Positions 54,993 through 63,480 of a stretch of 64,000 nt of DNA are shown piece by piece. Positions within the stretch are counted from its first letter, which is position 1, and each line of letters starts with the position of its first letter. The position numbers and the translations under genes were made by a program. Origin of the DNA: CBDAQR01 sp965199055 (lineage in GTDB: Bacteria > Pseudomonadota > Gammaproteobacteria > Pseudomonadales > Halieaceae); contig CBDAQR010000004.1 of NCBI GenBank assembly GCA_965199055.1, positions 434,001 through 498,000 on the forward strand, written 5' to 3'. The notes beneath the pieces are model-generated. The model was not told the origin of the DNA. It made no database searches and worked only from the letters and a program-made list of their open reading frames with translations.

Positions 54993-56354
54993 ATGACCCT
55001 GACCACCCGCATACTCATTGCTATGGCCGCCGGTATCATCCTTGGCTCCATACTCAATGTTTTTGCTGTACAGGGCTGGCTGCCTGACTCCACGCAGACC
55101 TTCATCACCGATTATGTCGTATTGGGCCTGTTCGATGTTATCGGACGGATATTTGTTGCATCCCTTAAGCTGCTGGTTGTACCGCTGGTGTTTGTTTCCC
55201 TGGTCTGTGGTGCTGCTGCGCTGGGTAATAATGCCCGTATGGGTCGCATCGCGCTGCGTACCATTGGGCTCTATCTTTTGACAACGGCTATCGCCGTCAC
55301 TATCGCGCTGATGGTGGCGCTGACGGTGGGCCCCGGCACCGGCGTTGATCTTCCTGGGCAAGCCAATTATGTCGCCAAGCCCAGCCCCTCGATCGCCGAT
55401 GTGATCGTCAATATTGTGCCCTCCAATCCCATCAAGGCGATGGCTGAGGGCGAAATGCTGCAGGTCATTGTGTTTGCGCTGCTAATTGGCTTTGCTATTA
55501 CCCGCGCTGGCGAGCCCGGTGAGCGGGTCGTAGCCTTCTTCCGCGACTTCGAAGAAGTCATCATGAAGATTGTTGCCATTCTGATGCTGTTGGCGCCCTG
55601 GGGCGTGTTCGCCTTGTTGGCCAAGTTGTTTTCCCAGCTCGGGGTTGGCGCGATTGTCGACCTGGCGAAGTATTTCTCGACCGTGCTGGGTGTGTTGATT
55701 TTCCACGGACTGGTTGTATACAGCCTATTGCTCAAGTCTTTAGTGGGCTTACCCCCTTCGGTTTTGCTCTACAAGATGCGTTCCGTTTGGGCCTTCGCCT
55801 TCAGTACATCGTCGTCCGCAGCGACTATTCCGATTACCATGCGCGCGGTGGAAAAGCGCCTGGGCGTGAAACCGACAGTAGCGGGGTTCACCATTCCTCT
55901 GGGCGCCACGGTCAATATGGATGGCACAGCCATCATGCAGGGTATCGCCACCGTGTTTATTGCGCAGGTCTACGGCGTGGACCTTTCCACCGGAGACCTA
56001 ATTGCCGTCGTGTTGACTGCGACGATGGCTTCGATCGGGGCGGCGGGTGTGCCGGGCGTCGGTTTGATTACGCTGGCACTGGTGCTGGAGCAGGTGGGCC
56101 TGCCGGTCGAGGGTATAGCGATGATCATTGGCGTCGACCGGCTGCTTGATATGGTGCGCACCGCGGTCAACGTCACCGGCGATGCGACGGTATCACTCAT
56201 CGTTGCTGAGTTGGAAGGGCAGGTCGACAAGACGGTATTTGGAGACTGGCAGGCCGACGTGATGACCGTGGACAACGTGCATACCGATGGGGACCCGGAT
56301 CGTCCATCATTTCTGGATGCGCCGGACGACGAGGCGCCTACAGCAGGTCGATGA
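54993..56354 (+). CDS. Dicarboxylate/amino acid:cation symporter (DAACS family)
   Basis: A 453-residue inner-membrane transporter with about eight helices and two re-entrant loops. Family signatures are AFSTSSSAATIPITM (first hairpin serines) and GATVNMDGTAIMQG (NMDGT, sodium and substrate site), followed by AAGVPGVGLI. Members import glutamate, aspartate or C4-dicarboxylates with Na+ or H+. The C-terminal ~40 residues are acidic and soluble. Its last 17 bp overlap the convergent amine oxidase gene. Confidence 0.93.
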   Translation: MTLTTRILIAMAAGIILGSILNVFAVQGWLPDSTQTFITDYVVLGLFDVIGRIFVASLKLLVVPLVFVSLVCGAAALGNNARMGRIALRTIGLYLLTTAIAVTIALMVALTVGPGTGVDLPGQANYVAKPSPSIADVIVNIVPSNPIKAMAEGEMLQVIVFALLIGFAITRAGEPGERVVAFFRDFEEVIMKIVAILMLLAPWGVFALLAKLFSQLGVGAIVDLAKYFSTVLGVLIFHGLVVYSLLLKSLVGLPPSVLLYKMRSVWAFAFSTSSSAATIPITMRAVEKRLGVKPTVAGFTIPLGATVNMDGTAIMQGIATVFIAQVYGVDLSTGDLIAVVLTATMASIGAAGVPGVGLITLALVLEQVGLPVEGIAMIIGVDRLLDMVRTAVNVTGDATVSLIVAELEGQVDKTVFGDWQADVMTVDNVHTDGDPDRPSFLDAPDDEAPTAGR

Positions 56355-57819
56355 TGGGCTCGTCTTCCTCGACGGCTTCGATTATCACCGGCTGATCTTC
56401 AGTAAAGTCAGCGTTCTCCTCAGCATTGAGCGAGTCCGCGACTTCCTTCGCCACGCGTTTTCCGCTCATGTAAGCCCCGTGTACCGTCTGATAGTGCGGC
56501 GGTGGCGCGGTGGCTTCTCCGGCGAAGAAAAAGGTATTGGAAACGGGCTTGGCCAACATGTAGCGTTCGCCGTGCCCTCCAGGGCGAGTAAACGAATAGC
56601 TGCCCTTGCTGTAAGGGTCTGTTACCCAGTCCTTGAACGCATACCAGGTTAGCCTCTCGCGCAGACCGTTTAAACCACTGCAGGCTTCCAGCCAGGCCAG
56701 TACCTGTTTGAGCCCGGCGTCCGGGCCAAGTGCGGAGAGCTGTTCGGCGGCATCTGCCTGGAACCAACCGAAAATGGCGCTGCCGCCCTGGTTGGACGGG
56801 TGAGGAAGAGAAAACACAATGTTGCCGTCCGGCGTGGTCCAGCCGCCGGGCCCTGGCAGCTGCTCGCGCCAGAATGGATCCGCAAACAACATCGGCACCG
56901 TGACTACCTTGCCCATTTCCAGTGAGTTGATCGAATGCTGCTTCCACTCAGGCAGAGCGGGCTGAATCTCGACATCGCCACTCTGCATCACACCGATAGG
57001 TAAAGTACTGACTAAGCGGCGGGTGGTGAGTGAGGTGCGGGTGCGGCCATAGTCATATGCCACGCCGGCCAGGCCCTCGCTCCAGAATATTTCTTTCACG
57101 GTGCTGTGCAGTTGTATCTTACCTGCCAGGGAGTCGCCCATTTTGCCCGCCAGGGTGCTGTAGCCACCGATCACCTGGAAGTCCTCATCGCGGTAATCAT
57201 CCCATTTGGCGCCATCTTCTATGACCGCTTTGGCGCTCACCCGATCGGCGCTGGCGGACCAACTGGCGGACTCATCGTAGAGAAGTTGTTCATCTTGCGG
57301 CGGCAAACCCAAGGTTTGTGCGAACGCCTGGTAAGATAAGTCGGGACCTTCGTAGGCATTCCAGGCGGCACGCAACTGTGACATTCGCTTTTCAGCTCGA
57401 TCCCAATCAGCCGCATAAGCGGCACCGCCGGGTTGGAAGAACTGGTAGGTGGGTTCCCCAAAGGTGAGACGCGACCGAGTCGCAAGTTTGAATTCCTCAA
57501 TGAGCTCCCAGGTGGCGGCTTTGGAGCCGTGTATAAACTGCGCACCCAGTTCCACGCCGTGCGGGGATATGGCGCCGTCTTTGTCCGGTGCCGTATAAAG
57601 CCTCCCGCCGACGCGATCGCGAGCCTCCAGAATGAGCACCTTTAGGCCCGGACCCGCTTTGCTCAATAATCGAGCGGCGGTCATGCCAGCGATGCCGGCG
57701 CCGATGATCACCACATCGTAATCGGCGCCTACAGCAGCATTCAGCCGCGGTGCACCGCTGAGCGCACCCGCACCGAGAAGAGAACTGTACTGGACAAACT
57801 GCCTGCGATTTACCGCCAT
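56338..57819 (-). CDS. Flavin monoamine oxidase family protein, Tat-exported
   Basis: A 493-residue FAD oxidase. The N-terminus NRRQFVQYSSLLGAGAL is a twin-arginine signal, so the folded flavoprotein is probably exported. YDVVIIGAGIAGMTAARLL is the FAD-binding motif, EARDRVGGRLYT the next conserved block, and FFAGEATAPPPHYQTVHGAY the C-terminal flavin-contact region. The start at 57819 follows GGGAGG. The substrate is an amine of unknown identity. It shares 17 bp with the symporter gene on the opposite strand. The C-terminal ~25 residues are acidic. Confidence 0.9.
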   Translation of the reverse strand: MAVNRRQFVQYSSLLGAGALSGAPRLNAAVGADYDVVIIGAGIAGMTAARLLSKAGPGLKVLILEARDRVGGRLYTAPDKDGAISPHGVELGAQFIHGSKAATWELIEEFKLATRSRLTFGEPTYQFFQPGGAAYAADWDRAEKRMSQLRAAWNAYEGPDLSYQAFAQTLGLPPQDEQLLYDESASWSASADRVSAKAVIEDGAKWDDYRDEDFQVIGGYSTLAGKMGDSLAGKIQLHSTVKEIFWSEGLAGVAYDYGRTRTSLTTRRLVSTLPIGVMQSGDVEIQPALPEWKQHSINSLEMGKVVTVPMLFADPFWREQLPGPGGWTTPDGNIVFSLPHPSNQGGSAIFGWFQADAAEQLSALGPDAGLKQVLAWLEACSGLNGLRERLTWYAFKDWVTDPYSKGSYSFTRPGGHGERYMLAKPVSNTFFFAGEATAPPPHYQTVHGAYMSGKRVAKEVADSLNAEENADFTEDQPVIIEAVEEDEPIIDLL

Positions 57820-57884
57820 GTATCCCTCCCGCTTTTCACTCAACTATAAAACATTTTACCGCGGCCGTGTGCTAGTGTTTGCCA

Positions 57885-58688
57885 ATGATAAAGGTAACGG
57901 AACTTCATACTTACCCGATTAAATCCTGCGCGGGTACGCCGCACGAAAGCATAAGGCTGGATCGGTTTGGTCCTGTTGGAGATCGGCGTTGGTTGGTGGT
58001 CGATGGGGCGGCGCGATTTATTAGTCAACGTGAGCACCCGCGCATGGCGTTGATACAGGTCGAGGAAAACCCCCAATCACTGACTCTGAGCCTGGAGCAG
58101 GATCGGCTGCATGTGGCTGTCCCGACAGTCGGTCCCCTTATCGACGTCGATATATGGGATGACTCGGTTGCGGCACTCGACGCCGGTGATGAGGCGGCGC
58201 GATGGCTGTCGAGTGCGCTGGATCAGAGCTGCCGTCTGGTTTATATGCCAGACTCAACGCAGCGTCTGGTTGACCCGGTGTACGCGGGCCAGCAGGAAAC
58301 GGTGAGTTTCGCAGACGGATTTCCTGTGTTGTTGCTCTCTCAGGGGGCGTTAGATGCGCTTGGGGATAAGTTGGGCCGCACCGTGCCGTCCAATCGGTTT
58401 CGGCCCAATATCGTTATTCACGGTTGTGAGCCTCACGCGGAAGACAAATGGCAACGCATTCGCATCGGTGTGATGGAGTTTGACGTTGCCAAGCCTTGTG
58501 CCCGCTGTGTAATGCCCTCGATAGAACAGAGTAGTGCCGAGAAGGACAAGGATATTCTGCGCGCGTTGGCCGACTATCGCCGTTGGGCCGACGCGGAGGG
58601 CGTGCGCCAGATATTCTTCGGGCAGAATCTGTTGTATCGAGGTGAAGGGCGGATCAGCATCGGCGACGAACTTGAAGTGATCAGCTAG
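57885..58688 (+). CDS. MOSC domain protein (YcbX-like)
   Basis: A 267-residue protein. The MOSC N-terminal beta-barrel opens VTELHTYPIKSCAG and DRRWLVVDG. The MOSC domain proper has FADGFPVLLLSQGALD, FRPNIVIHG and FDVAKPCARCVMPSI, with the cysteine expected to bind the molybdenum cofactor. Relatives detoxify N-hydroxylated bases and similar compounds. The C-terminal 2Fe-2S domain of E. coli YcbX is absent. It ends 7 bp before a convergent crotonase gene. Confidence 0.9.
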   Translation: MIKVTELHTYPIKSCAGTPHESIRLDRFGPVGDRRWLVVDGAARFISQREHPRMALIQVEENPQSLTLSLEQDRLHVAVPTVGPLIDVDIWDDSVAALDAGDEAARWLSSALDQSCRLVYMPDSTQRLVDPVYAGQQETVSFADGFPVLLLSQGALDALGDKLGRTVPSNRFRPNIVIHGCEPHAEDKWQRIRIGVMEFDVAKPCARCVMPSIEQSSAEKDKDILRALADYRRWADAEGVRQIFFGQNLLYRGEGRISIGDELEVIS

Positions 58689-58695
58689 GACTCGC

Positions 58696-59511
58696 CTAGT
58701 CCCCTTTGAAATCAGGCTCCCGTTTAGCGATAAACGCATCGATGGCTTCTGCGTGGTCGTCCATAGTGTGACTGATCGCCTGCATGCTGGCGCTCATGTC
58801 CAACAGATCCCTTAACTCCATGCGTTGCGCGGCCTGCAAAAGACGTTTGGTCATGCGCACGCCGCGTGGTGGCTTGCTGGCGATCTGGGCAGCGATCTCG
58901 TCGGCCCGCGCCAACAGCTTGTCGCTGTCCACCAGTTCCATGATGATGTTGTATTCCAGGGCTTCCTCACCCTTGATCAGGCGACCGGTTAAGCTTAGTT
59001 CGGCGGCCCGTTGGTAGCCCGTGACGCGCTGCAGGAACCATGCGCCACCATCTCCGGGAATAATCCCCAGGTTTATAAAAGTCTCGCCCAGCAGCGTGTC
59101 TGGGCAGCCCAGACGGATGTCGCACATATTGCACAGGTCGAATCCGGCACCAATGGCAGCACCATTAATGGCGGCGATACTCGGTACCTCCAGGGATTGC
59201 ATTGCCAAGGGTATGCGTTGGATACCTTGACGGTAGTTCTCTTGGATCTCAGCGGTCTTACCTCCAAAAATGCCCTGTTTGTCCTGCATTTCCTTTACAT
59301 TGCCGCCGGAGGAAAAGGCTTTGCCGGCCCCCGTGATGATCAGCACAGAGACGTCCATGCAGCCATTTATCCAATCGACGGTGGTTGTGATGTCGTCAAT
59401 GAGGGCGGTGCCTGTCAAGGCGTTGCGAACGTCGTCGCGGTCAAAGGTGAGAGTGGCGACGCGGTTCTCCAGAGTCAGGTTGGCGTCGGTCAGTCTAGGC
59501 ACAGTGCTCAT
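58696..59511 (-). CDS. Enoyl-CoA hydratase/isomerase (crotonase) family protein
   Basis: A 271-residue crotonase-fold enzyme acting on acyl-CoA thioesters. FSSGGNVKEM and INGAAIGAGFDL form the oxyanion hole. ETFINLGIIPGDGGAWFL carries one acidic active-site position, and GDGG is in the usual place of the second. The C-terminal AIDAFIAKREPDFKG is the standard ending. It may take part in fatty acid oxidation; the exact reaction cannot be assigned. It is monocistronic between convergent and divergent neighbours. Confidence 0.88.
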   Translation of the reverse strand: MSTVPRLTDANLTLENRVATLTFDRDDVRNALTGTALIDDITTTVDWINGCMDVSVLIITGAGKAFSSGGNVKEMQDKQGIFGGKTAEIQENYRQGIQRIPLAMQSLEVPSIAAINGAAIGAGFDLCNMCDIRLGCPDTLLGETFINLGIIPGDGGAWFLQRVTGYQRAAELSLTGRLIKGEEALEYNIIMELVDSDKLLARADEIAAQIASKPPRGVRMTKRLLQAAQRMELRDLLDMSASMQAISHTMDDHAEAIDAFIAKREPDFKGD

Positions 59512-59608
59512 AGGGGTCTCCTTGGATTAAGCGCGTAGCTTACCAGTGTCGACGCCGGGAAACGACAATGTGCTATTCTTGGCGGCCTTTTAAACGCAGG
59601 AAAACTTC

Positions 59609-60259
59609 ATGTCCATTAAGGTAGCGATCGTTCCGGTCACCCCCTACCAGCAAAACTGCAGCATCATTAAATGTGAGGCGACGGGTAAAGGTGCTCTGGT
59701 TGACCCCGGTGGTGACATAGAGCGCATCATGCAAGCTGTGGACGAAATGGGTATAGAGCTGGAAAAGATTCTGCTCACCCATGGCCACATGGACCATTGC
59801 GCAGCGGCAGGCGTCTTGCGTGAACAACTCGGAATTCCCATAGAAGGGCCTGCTACCGGCGACGCCTTCTGGATCGACCAATTGCCCGAGTCCTGCAAGA
59901 TGATGGGAGTTCCTCCGGTGGATCCTTTTGTGCCTGACCGTTGGCTGGAAGAGGGCCAAAGCGTTACCGTGGGCGAACTAGAATTCCAGGTGTTTCACTG
60001 CCCGGGGCACACGCCGGGCCATGTAGTCTTCCTATACCCTGAGCAAAAGGTCGCGTGGGTGGGCGATGTGATATTTCAGGGCTCCATTGGTCGCACTGAT
60101 TTTCCGCGCGGCAACCACGCCGATCTGGTGTCCTCGATTCGCGACAAATTGTTCCCGCTGGGCGATGACATTACCTTCATCCCTGGCCACGGCCCCACCT
60201 CGACTTTTGGCCGGGAGCGAGCCACCAATCCGTTCGTGGCCGATGAAAACTATGGCTGA
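59609..60259 (+). CDS. MBL-fold metallohydrolase (YcbL/GloB-like)
   Basis: A 216-residue metallo-beta-lactamase fold protein. LTHGHMDHCAA is the metal-binding HxHxDH motif, FHCPGHTPGHVVF the next His, WVGDVIFQGSIGRTDFP the bridging Asp, and IPGHGPTS the last His. The size and the GSIGRTDFP block fit the type II glyoxalase (YcbL) group, which hydrolyses S-lactoylglutathione-like thioesters. It overlaps the DUF2288 gene by 8 bases. Confidence 0.9.
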   Translation: MSIKVAIVPVTPYQQNCSIIKCEATGKGALVDPGGDIERIMQAVDEMGIELEKILLTHGHMDHCAAAGVLREQLGIPIEGPATGDAFWIDQLPESCKMMGVPPVDPFVPDRWLEEGQSVTVGELEFQVFHCPGHTPGHVVFLYPEQKVAWVGDVIFQGSIGRTDFPRGNHADLVSSIRDKLFPLGDDITFIPGHGPTSTFGRERATNPFVADENYG

Positions 60260-60590
60260 TATACCGGGCCCGGAAGAGTTGGTGGGCGCCGAAGATCTCA
60301 GTGAGGACGAGCTACGTCGAGAGTTTGTTGAACAAACGGCAAAAATCAGTTGGCACGAGCTGCAGCCCCATTACGCGCGCGGGGCCGTGGTGTGGGTGAG
60401 CGAAGGTATGGACCTGGTGGACGTCGCCATGCAATTGAGACTGGATAACAAGGCTACCTTTGAGCAGTGGATAGCCGAGGGCAAGGTCAGTGGGATCAGC
60501 AACGAGTTGGGCCAGCAATTATTCGACGACAACCCCGAGGTATGGGCCGTGGTAGTGCCGCCCTGGGTTCTGGTCCAGGCTGTTACTTGA
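60252..60590 (+). CDS. DUF2288 family protein
   Basis: A 112-residue protein. KISWHELQPHYARGAVVWVS, DLVDVAMQLRLDNKATFEQW and WAVVVPPWVLVQAV match the DUF2288 family of small proteins of unknown role, common in gammaproteobacteria. The ATG lies inside the end of the MBL-fold gene (8-bp overlap), indicating coupling. Its own end overlaps the convergent M48 gene by 8 bp. Confidence 0.85.
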   Translation: MADIPGPEELVGAEDLSEDELRREFVEQTAKISWHELQPHYARGAVVWVSEGMDLVDVAMQLRLDNKATFEQWIAEGKVSGISNELGQQLFDDNPEVWAVVVPPWVLVQAVT

Positions 60591-62040
60591 CGATTTTTAT
60601 CCAGTCGCCCGGCTTGGGTTCGCCTCTCGGATAGTGCCCGTTCATCAATCGCAGCTGGTTCTCGGCGTCCGGGATGCGCACCTGTCGAGCCAAGCGGGCG
60701 TAGGTCGTGTTTTCGTCGGCCTGTATCCAATGCAGTGACTGCTGCTTTTTACCCTCGCGCTCGCTCTTCTTCATGGGTCGGAAGCTTTCGATGAGTTGCA
60801 CGAAGTGAGCATCCTCCTTCTCGAACTCCGATTCACTGGCGACGTTGCCTTCGAACAGATAGGTCAGGCTGCCGCGACGCAGCACCGCCACGCGGCGGGA
60901 ATTTCTGCCATCTGCCGGCGGCACCACGCCGGTGTGCCCGGCCAGGCCCGACTGGCTCAGTGGTTGCGACTGAAATAGCTTGGCCGCTTTCATTTTCTCG
61001 CCAAGGAAGTCGCGGTCCGACTGCTCTTTGTCGGTTTTGCGCGCAATCGTCAGGGTGATGGCAGCTGTTTTTTCCGGATTGTCCGTGACGATGGCTTTGC
61101 TACCGCGATCCACATTCCAATCCGGCGGATAGGCAAACGTGAAGCCCAGTTTGTTGTGATAAAAGCGATCCTCCTGGCGCTGGGCGGTGATGCTGCTTTT
61201 GCCGTAGGCGAGGCCATCCATGACTTCGCGAAACTCGGCCGGATCGATATCCTTGAGCGGTCGGGGCTCCAGTTCTTTCGCGGTGCGTACTACCTGCTGC
61301 AGGCGGCGGTCGTTGCGGGGGTGGGTGGCATACAGGCCGTGGTAGGACGTGAATTTTTTGCCTGATTTTTGGGCCTTCGCCTTGTTGTAGGTTTCCTGAT
61401 CCTTTAGTACACCGATCACCTCTAGCAGCGCGTTTGGGTCGTAACCCGCATTGTGAAGATACTCAGCACCTTCGCTGTCGGCTTCCAGTTCGTGTTCGCG
61501 ACCATAGCCTCTCACCAGGCTGGTGCCATATTGATTGGATGCCTGGGCGAGATCGCCGCTGCGGGTAAGAATATAGGTAAGCTGGGCTAGCGTGGTATTC
61601 GCCACGGCGGCTGACTGCTGGCGCACGGCATGGCGTGCTGTGACGTGGCCGATCTCATGGCCCAGCACAGCGGCGAGTTCTGCTTCGTTGTCCAGATAAG
61701 TCATCAGACCGCGATTGATGTAGATATAGCCGCCGGGGAAGGCGAACGCGTTAATGTTTTCATTGTCCAGTACGGTGAAGGTGTACTCGATATCGGGTCG
61801 GTCGCTGTTCTTTGCCAGGTCCTGTCCGATGCGATCGATGTAATCCTGGACTTTTTCATCCGGGTAGACCGCTGTGCCGTCGGCCACCAGCGCCTCGTGC
61901 ATTTCGCGACCCTTCTTGATCTCGCTGGATTCCGACATCAGCACGACGTCGGTCTTCCCCGTCGCGGGATTGGAGGCGCAGCCAGGTAGCAGGCTGCTGA
62001 GGGCGAGGGTTATACAAGCCAGATAGACACGGTAGTTCAT
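60583..62040 (-). CDS. M48 family metalloprotease lipoprotein
   Basis: A 485-residue predicted envelope protease. The signal peptide ends in the lipobox LLPGC (about residue 21). VLGHEIGHVTARHAVRQ is the HExxH zinc site, and GREHELEADSEGAEYL the third ligand Glu. The C-terminal ~170 residues form a separate domain ending in RLMNGHYPRGEPKPGDWIKI, a form seen in many Pseudomonas-type M48 lipoproteins. It is last in a minus-strand series behind two lipoproteins and a VWA protein. A quality-control role in the envelope, similar to BepA/LoiP, is possible. Confidence 0.9.
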   Translation of the reverse strand: MNYRVYLACITLALSSLLPGCASNPATGKTDVVLMSESSEIKKGREMHEALVADGTAVYPDEKVQDYIDRIGQDLAKNSDRPDIEYTFTVLDNENINAFAFPGGYIYINRGLMTYLDNEAELAAVLGHEIGHVTARHAVRQQSAAVANTTLAQLTYILTRSGDLAQASNQYGTSLVRGYGREHELEADSEGAEYLHNAGYDPNALLEVIGVLKDQETYNKAKAQKSGKKFTSYHGLYATHPRNDRRLQQVVRTAKELEPRPLKDIDPAEFREVMDGLAYGKSSITAQRQEDRFYHNKLGFTFAYPPDWNVDRGSKAIVTDNPEKTAAITLTIARKTDKEQSDRDFLGEKMKAAKLFQSQPLSQSGLAGHTGVVPPADGRNSRRVAVLRRGSLTYLFEGNVASESEFEKEDAHFVQLIESFRPMKKSEREGKKQQSLHWIQADENTTYARLARQVRIPDAENQLRLMNGHYPRGEPKPGDWIKIVK

Positions 62041-62049
62041 AGAGGCCCT

Positions 62050-62712
62050 CTAATACTTCTCGCTAAAGAATTCGAGTAGCTGGGCACCCAGTCCGTCGCA
62101 GGCCGTACCCTGTACCGGAGCAATAATCGGAATGGGGATGATAACTGCAGGCATATAGGACTGACCGCTGGCCTGGGTGCTCATGCGGCCAACTTCCTGC
62201 CGGTCGCTGAAATCCCAGATCGTCGCTTCATAGTTGGCATCGTTACCCCAGGTGCCGAAGCCGAAGCAGCCGGCGCCCCCGGGGCCAATACCGCAGGTCA
62301 TCGAACCGGCACCCTCGGTACGAATCGTCTCGCCATCAATCCAAACCATGTACTGCGTGCGCATGGTCTGGATCTTGTCCCTGACCGGTGGAATATCCAA
62401 TAGCCTGTCGATATCCGCTGGCCGCAGGGGCGCTGTGCGGGGTTCGAACCAGGGATACAGCTCGTTCATAAAATCCAGTTCCGACATGACTTCAATGTCT
62501 TTATCGGCGGACTGAATGTGGTCGCCGACGCACTCGATGAAATCTGGCTCGGTTTCGTAGTCACTGGCGTGGCGGCGGCCCAGGATCACCACGGAAGCGT
62601 CACCCAAATTGGCTTCGGGTCCTTCATACAAGACCTCGTCGACTGTCGATGTGACGCAGCCTTGCAATAGCAGGCCAGTCATCAGGGCGCTTGCCGGTAC
62701 TACCAGTTTCAT
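62050..62712 (-). CDS. Lipoprotein of unknown function
   Basis: A 220-residue protein whose signal peptide ends in LLQGC. The mature part contains DASVVILGRRHASDYETEPD, EVMSELDFMNELYPWFEPRT and a glycine-rich centre (GIGPGGAGCFGFGTWGNDA). The same phrase type (VVILGR, CVGDHI, WFEPRTAP) recurs in uncharacterised proteobacterial lipoproteins from memory. It overlaps the upstream lipoprotein gene by 4 bp and is 9 bp from the M48 gene, so the three are clearly co-transcribed. Confidence 0.75.
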   Translation of the reverse strand: MKLVVPASALMTGLLLQGCVTSTVDEVLYEGPEANLGDASVVILGRRHASDYETEPDFIECVGDHIQSADKDIEVMSELDFMNELYPWFEPRTAPLRPADIDRLLDIPPVRDKIQTMRTQYMVWIDGETIRTEGAGSMTCGIGPGGAGCFGFGTWGNDANYEATIWDFSDRQEVGRMSTQASGQSYMPAVIIPIPIIAPVQGTACDGLGAQLLEFFSEKY

Positions 62713-63455
62713 TCGTCCTCCTCGTCAAAGGAATCCGTCTCTTCTGCGTCCTGGACGCTGTCGCCAGCAGACGCTTCTTCATCTTCGGCCGCTACCTCGG
62801 GTGGCAGTGGTGGCCATGGATTTACACCTGTGGCCCTGGCCTGCTCCACCTGCCCCATCCACATTTTGACCTCGGGTACCTTGTCGAAGTTCATTGCAAA
62901 ATTTGCGCCTGCATCGCGCAGTGCAACCACGGCAGCCAGGTTGACGGCTGCCTCTGCGCTTTGCAGAAATGCGGTGGGGGTTTTGCCATAGGAGGTCATG
63001 GTCCAGTCTGCCAGCAGCTCGCCATTGGGCGCGTAGAGCTCATAGCGGTAGCGCATCCATATCTCGAACACGTTGATCTTGGTATGGCTGGGAATGGAAT
63101 ACTGCAGCTCTGCGACGTGAGGCACCAGGATGGCGTCCACATCTTGTTCAAATACGCTGTCCACGCGACTGCGTCGCGGAATGTCATTGAGCATCACGAC
63201 GTCGTTGAACATCCCGGGAAGCAGGGTACTGTACATATCGACCTGGGCTGGGCCCGTGCGCACCAGCCAATCAGTTTCCTCCCGCGTGGTGGCCTCGTCA
63301 AAGAACTCGTGATTGCGAAAATCAGGGTCGAAGTACACACCTATGGTGTAGGGCATCTTTTGCAGTACCGGCTGCGGGAAATTACCCTCCACAACGACAT
63401 TGTTGGCGCAGGCGCTAATGAAGAGCGCGACGATAATCGTCGCCATGCGCGCCAT
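62709..63455 (-). CDS. Lipoprotein of unknown function with acidic tail
   Basis: A 248-residue protein from the ATG at 63455; ATGs at 63518 and 63446 are alternatives. The signal peptide ends FISAC. The mature part contains PVLQKMPYTIGVYFDPDFRN, INVFEIWMRYRYELYAPNGE and LADWTMTSYGKTP, and the last ~40 residues are highly acidic. The layout suggests an outer-membrane or periplasmic lipoprotein of a multi-gene envelope system. It overlaps the next gene by 4 bp and starts 25 bp after the VWA stop. Confidence 0.72.
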   Translation of the reverse strand: MARMATIIVALFISACANNVVVEGNFPQPVLQKMPYTIGVYFDPDFRNHEFFDEATTREETDWLVRTGPAQVDMYSTLLPGMFNDVVMLNDIPRRSRVDSVFEQDVDAILVPHVAELQYSIPSHTKINVFEIWMRYRYELYAPNGELLADWTMTSYGKTPTAFLQSAEAAVNLAAVVALRDAGANFAMNFDKVPEVKMWMGQVEQARATGVNPWPPLPPEVAAEDEEASAGDSVQDAEETDSFDEEDE

Positions 63456-63480
63456 TGGAGAGCCGATCGCCCTACCGCGG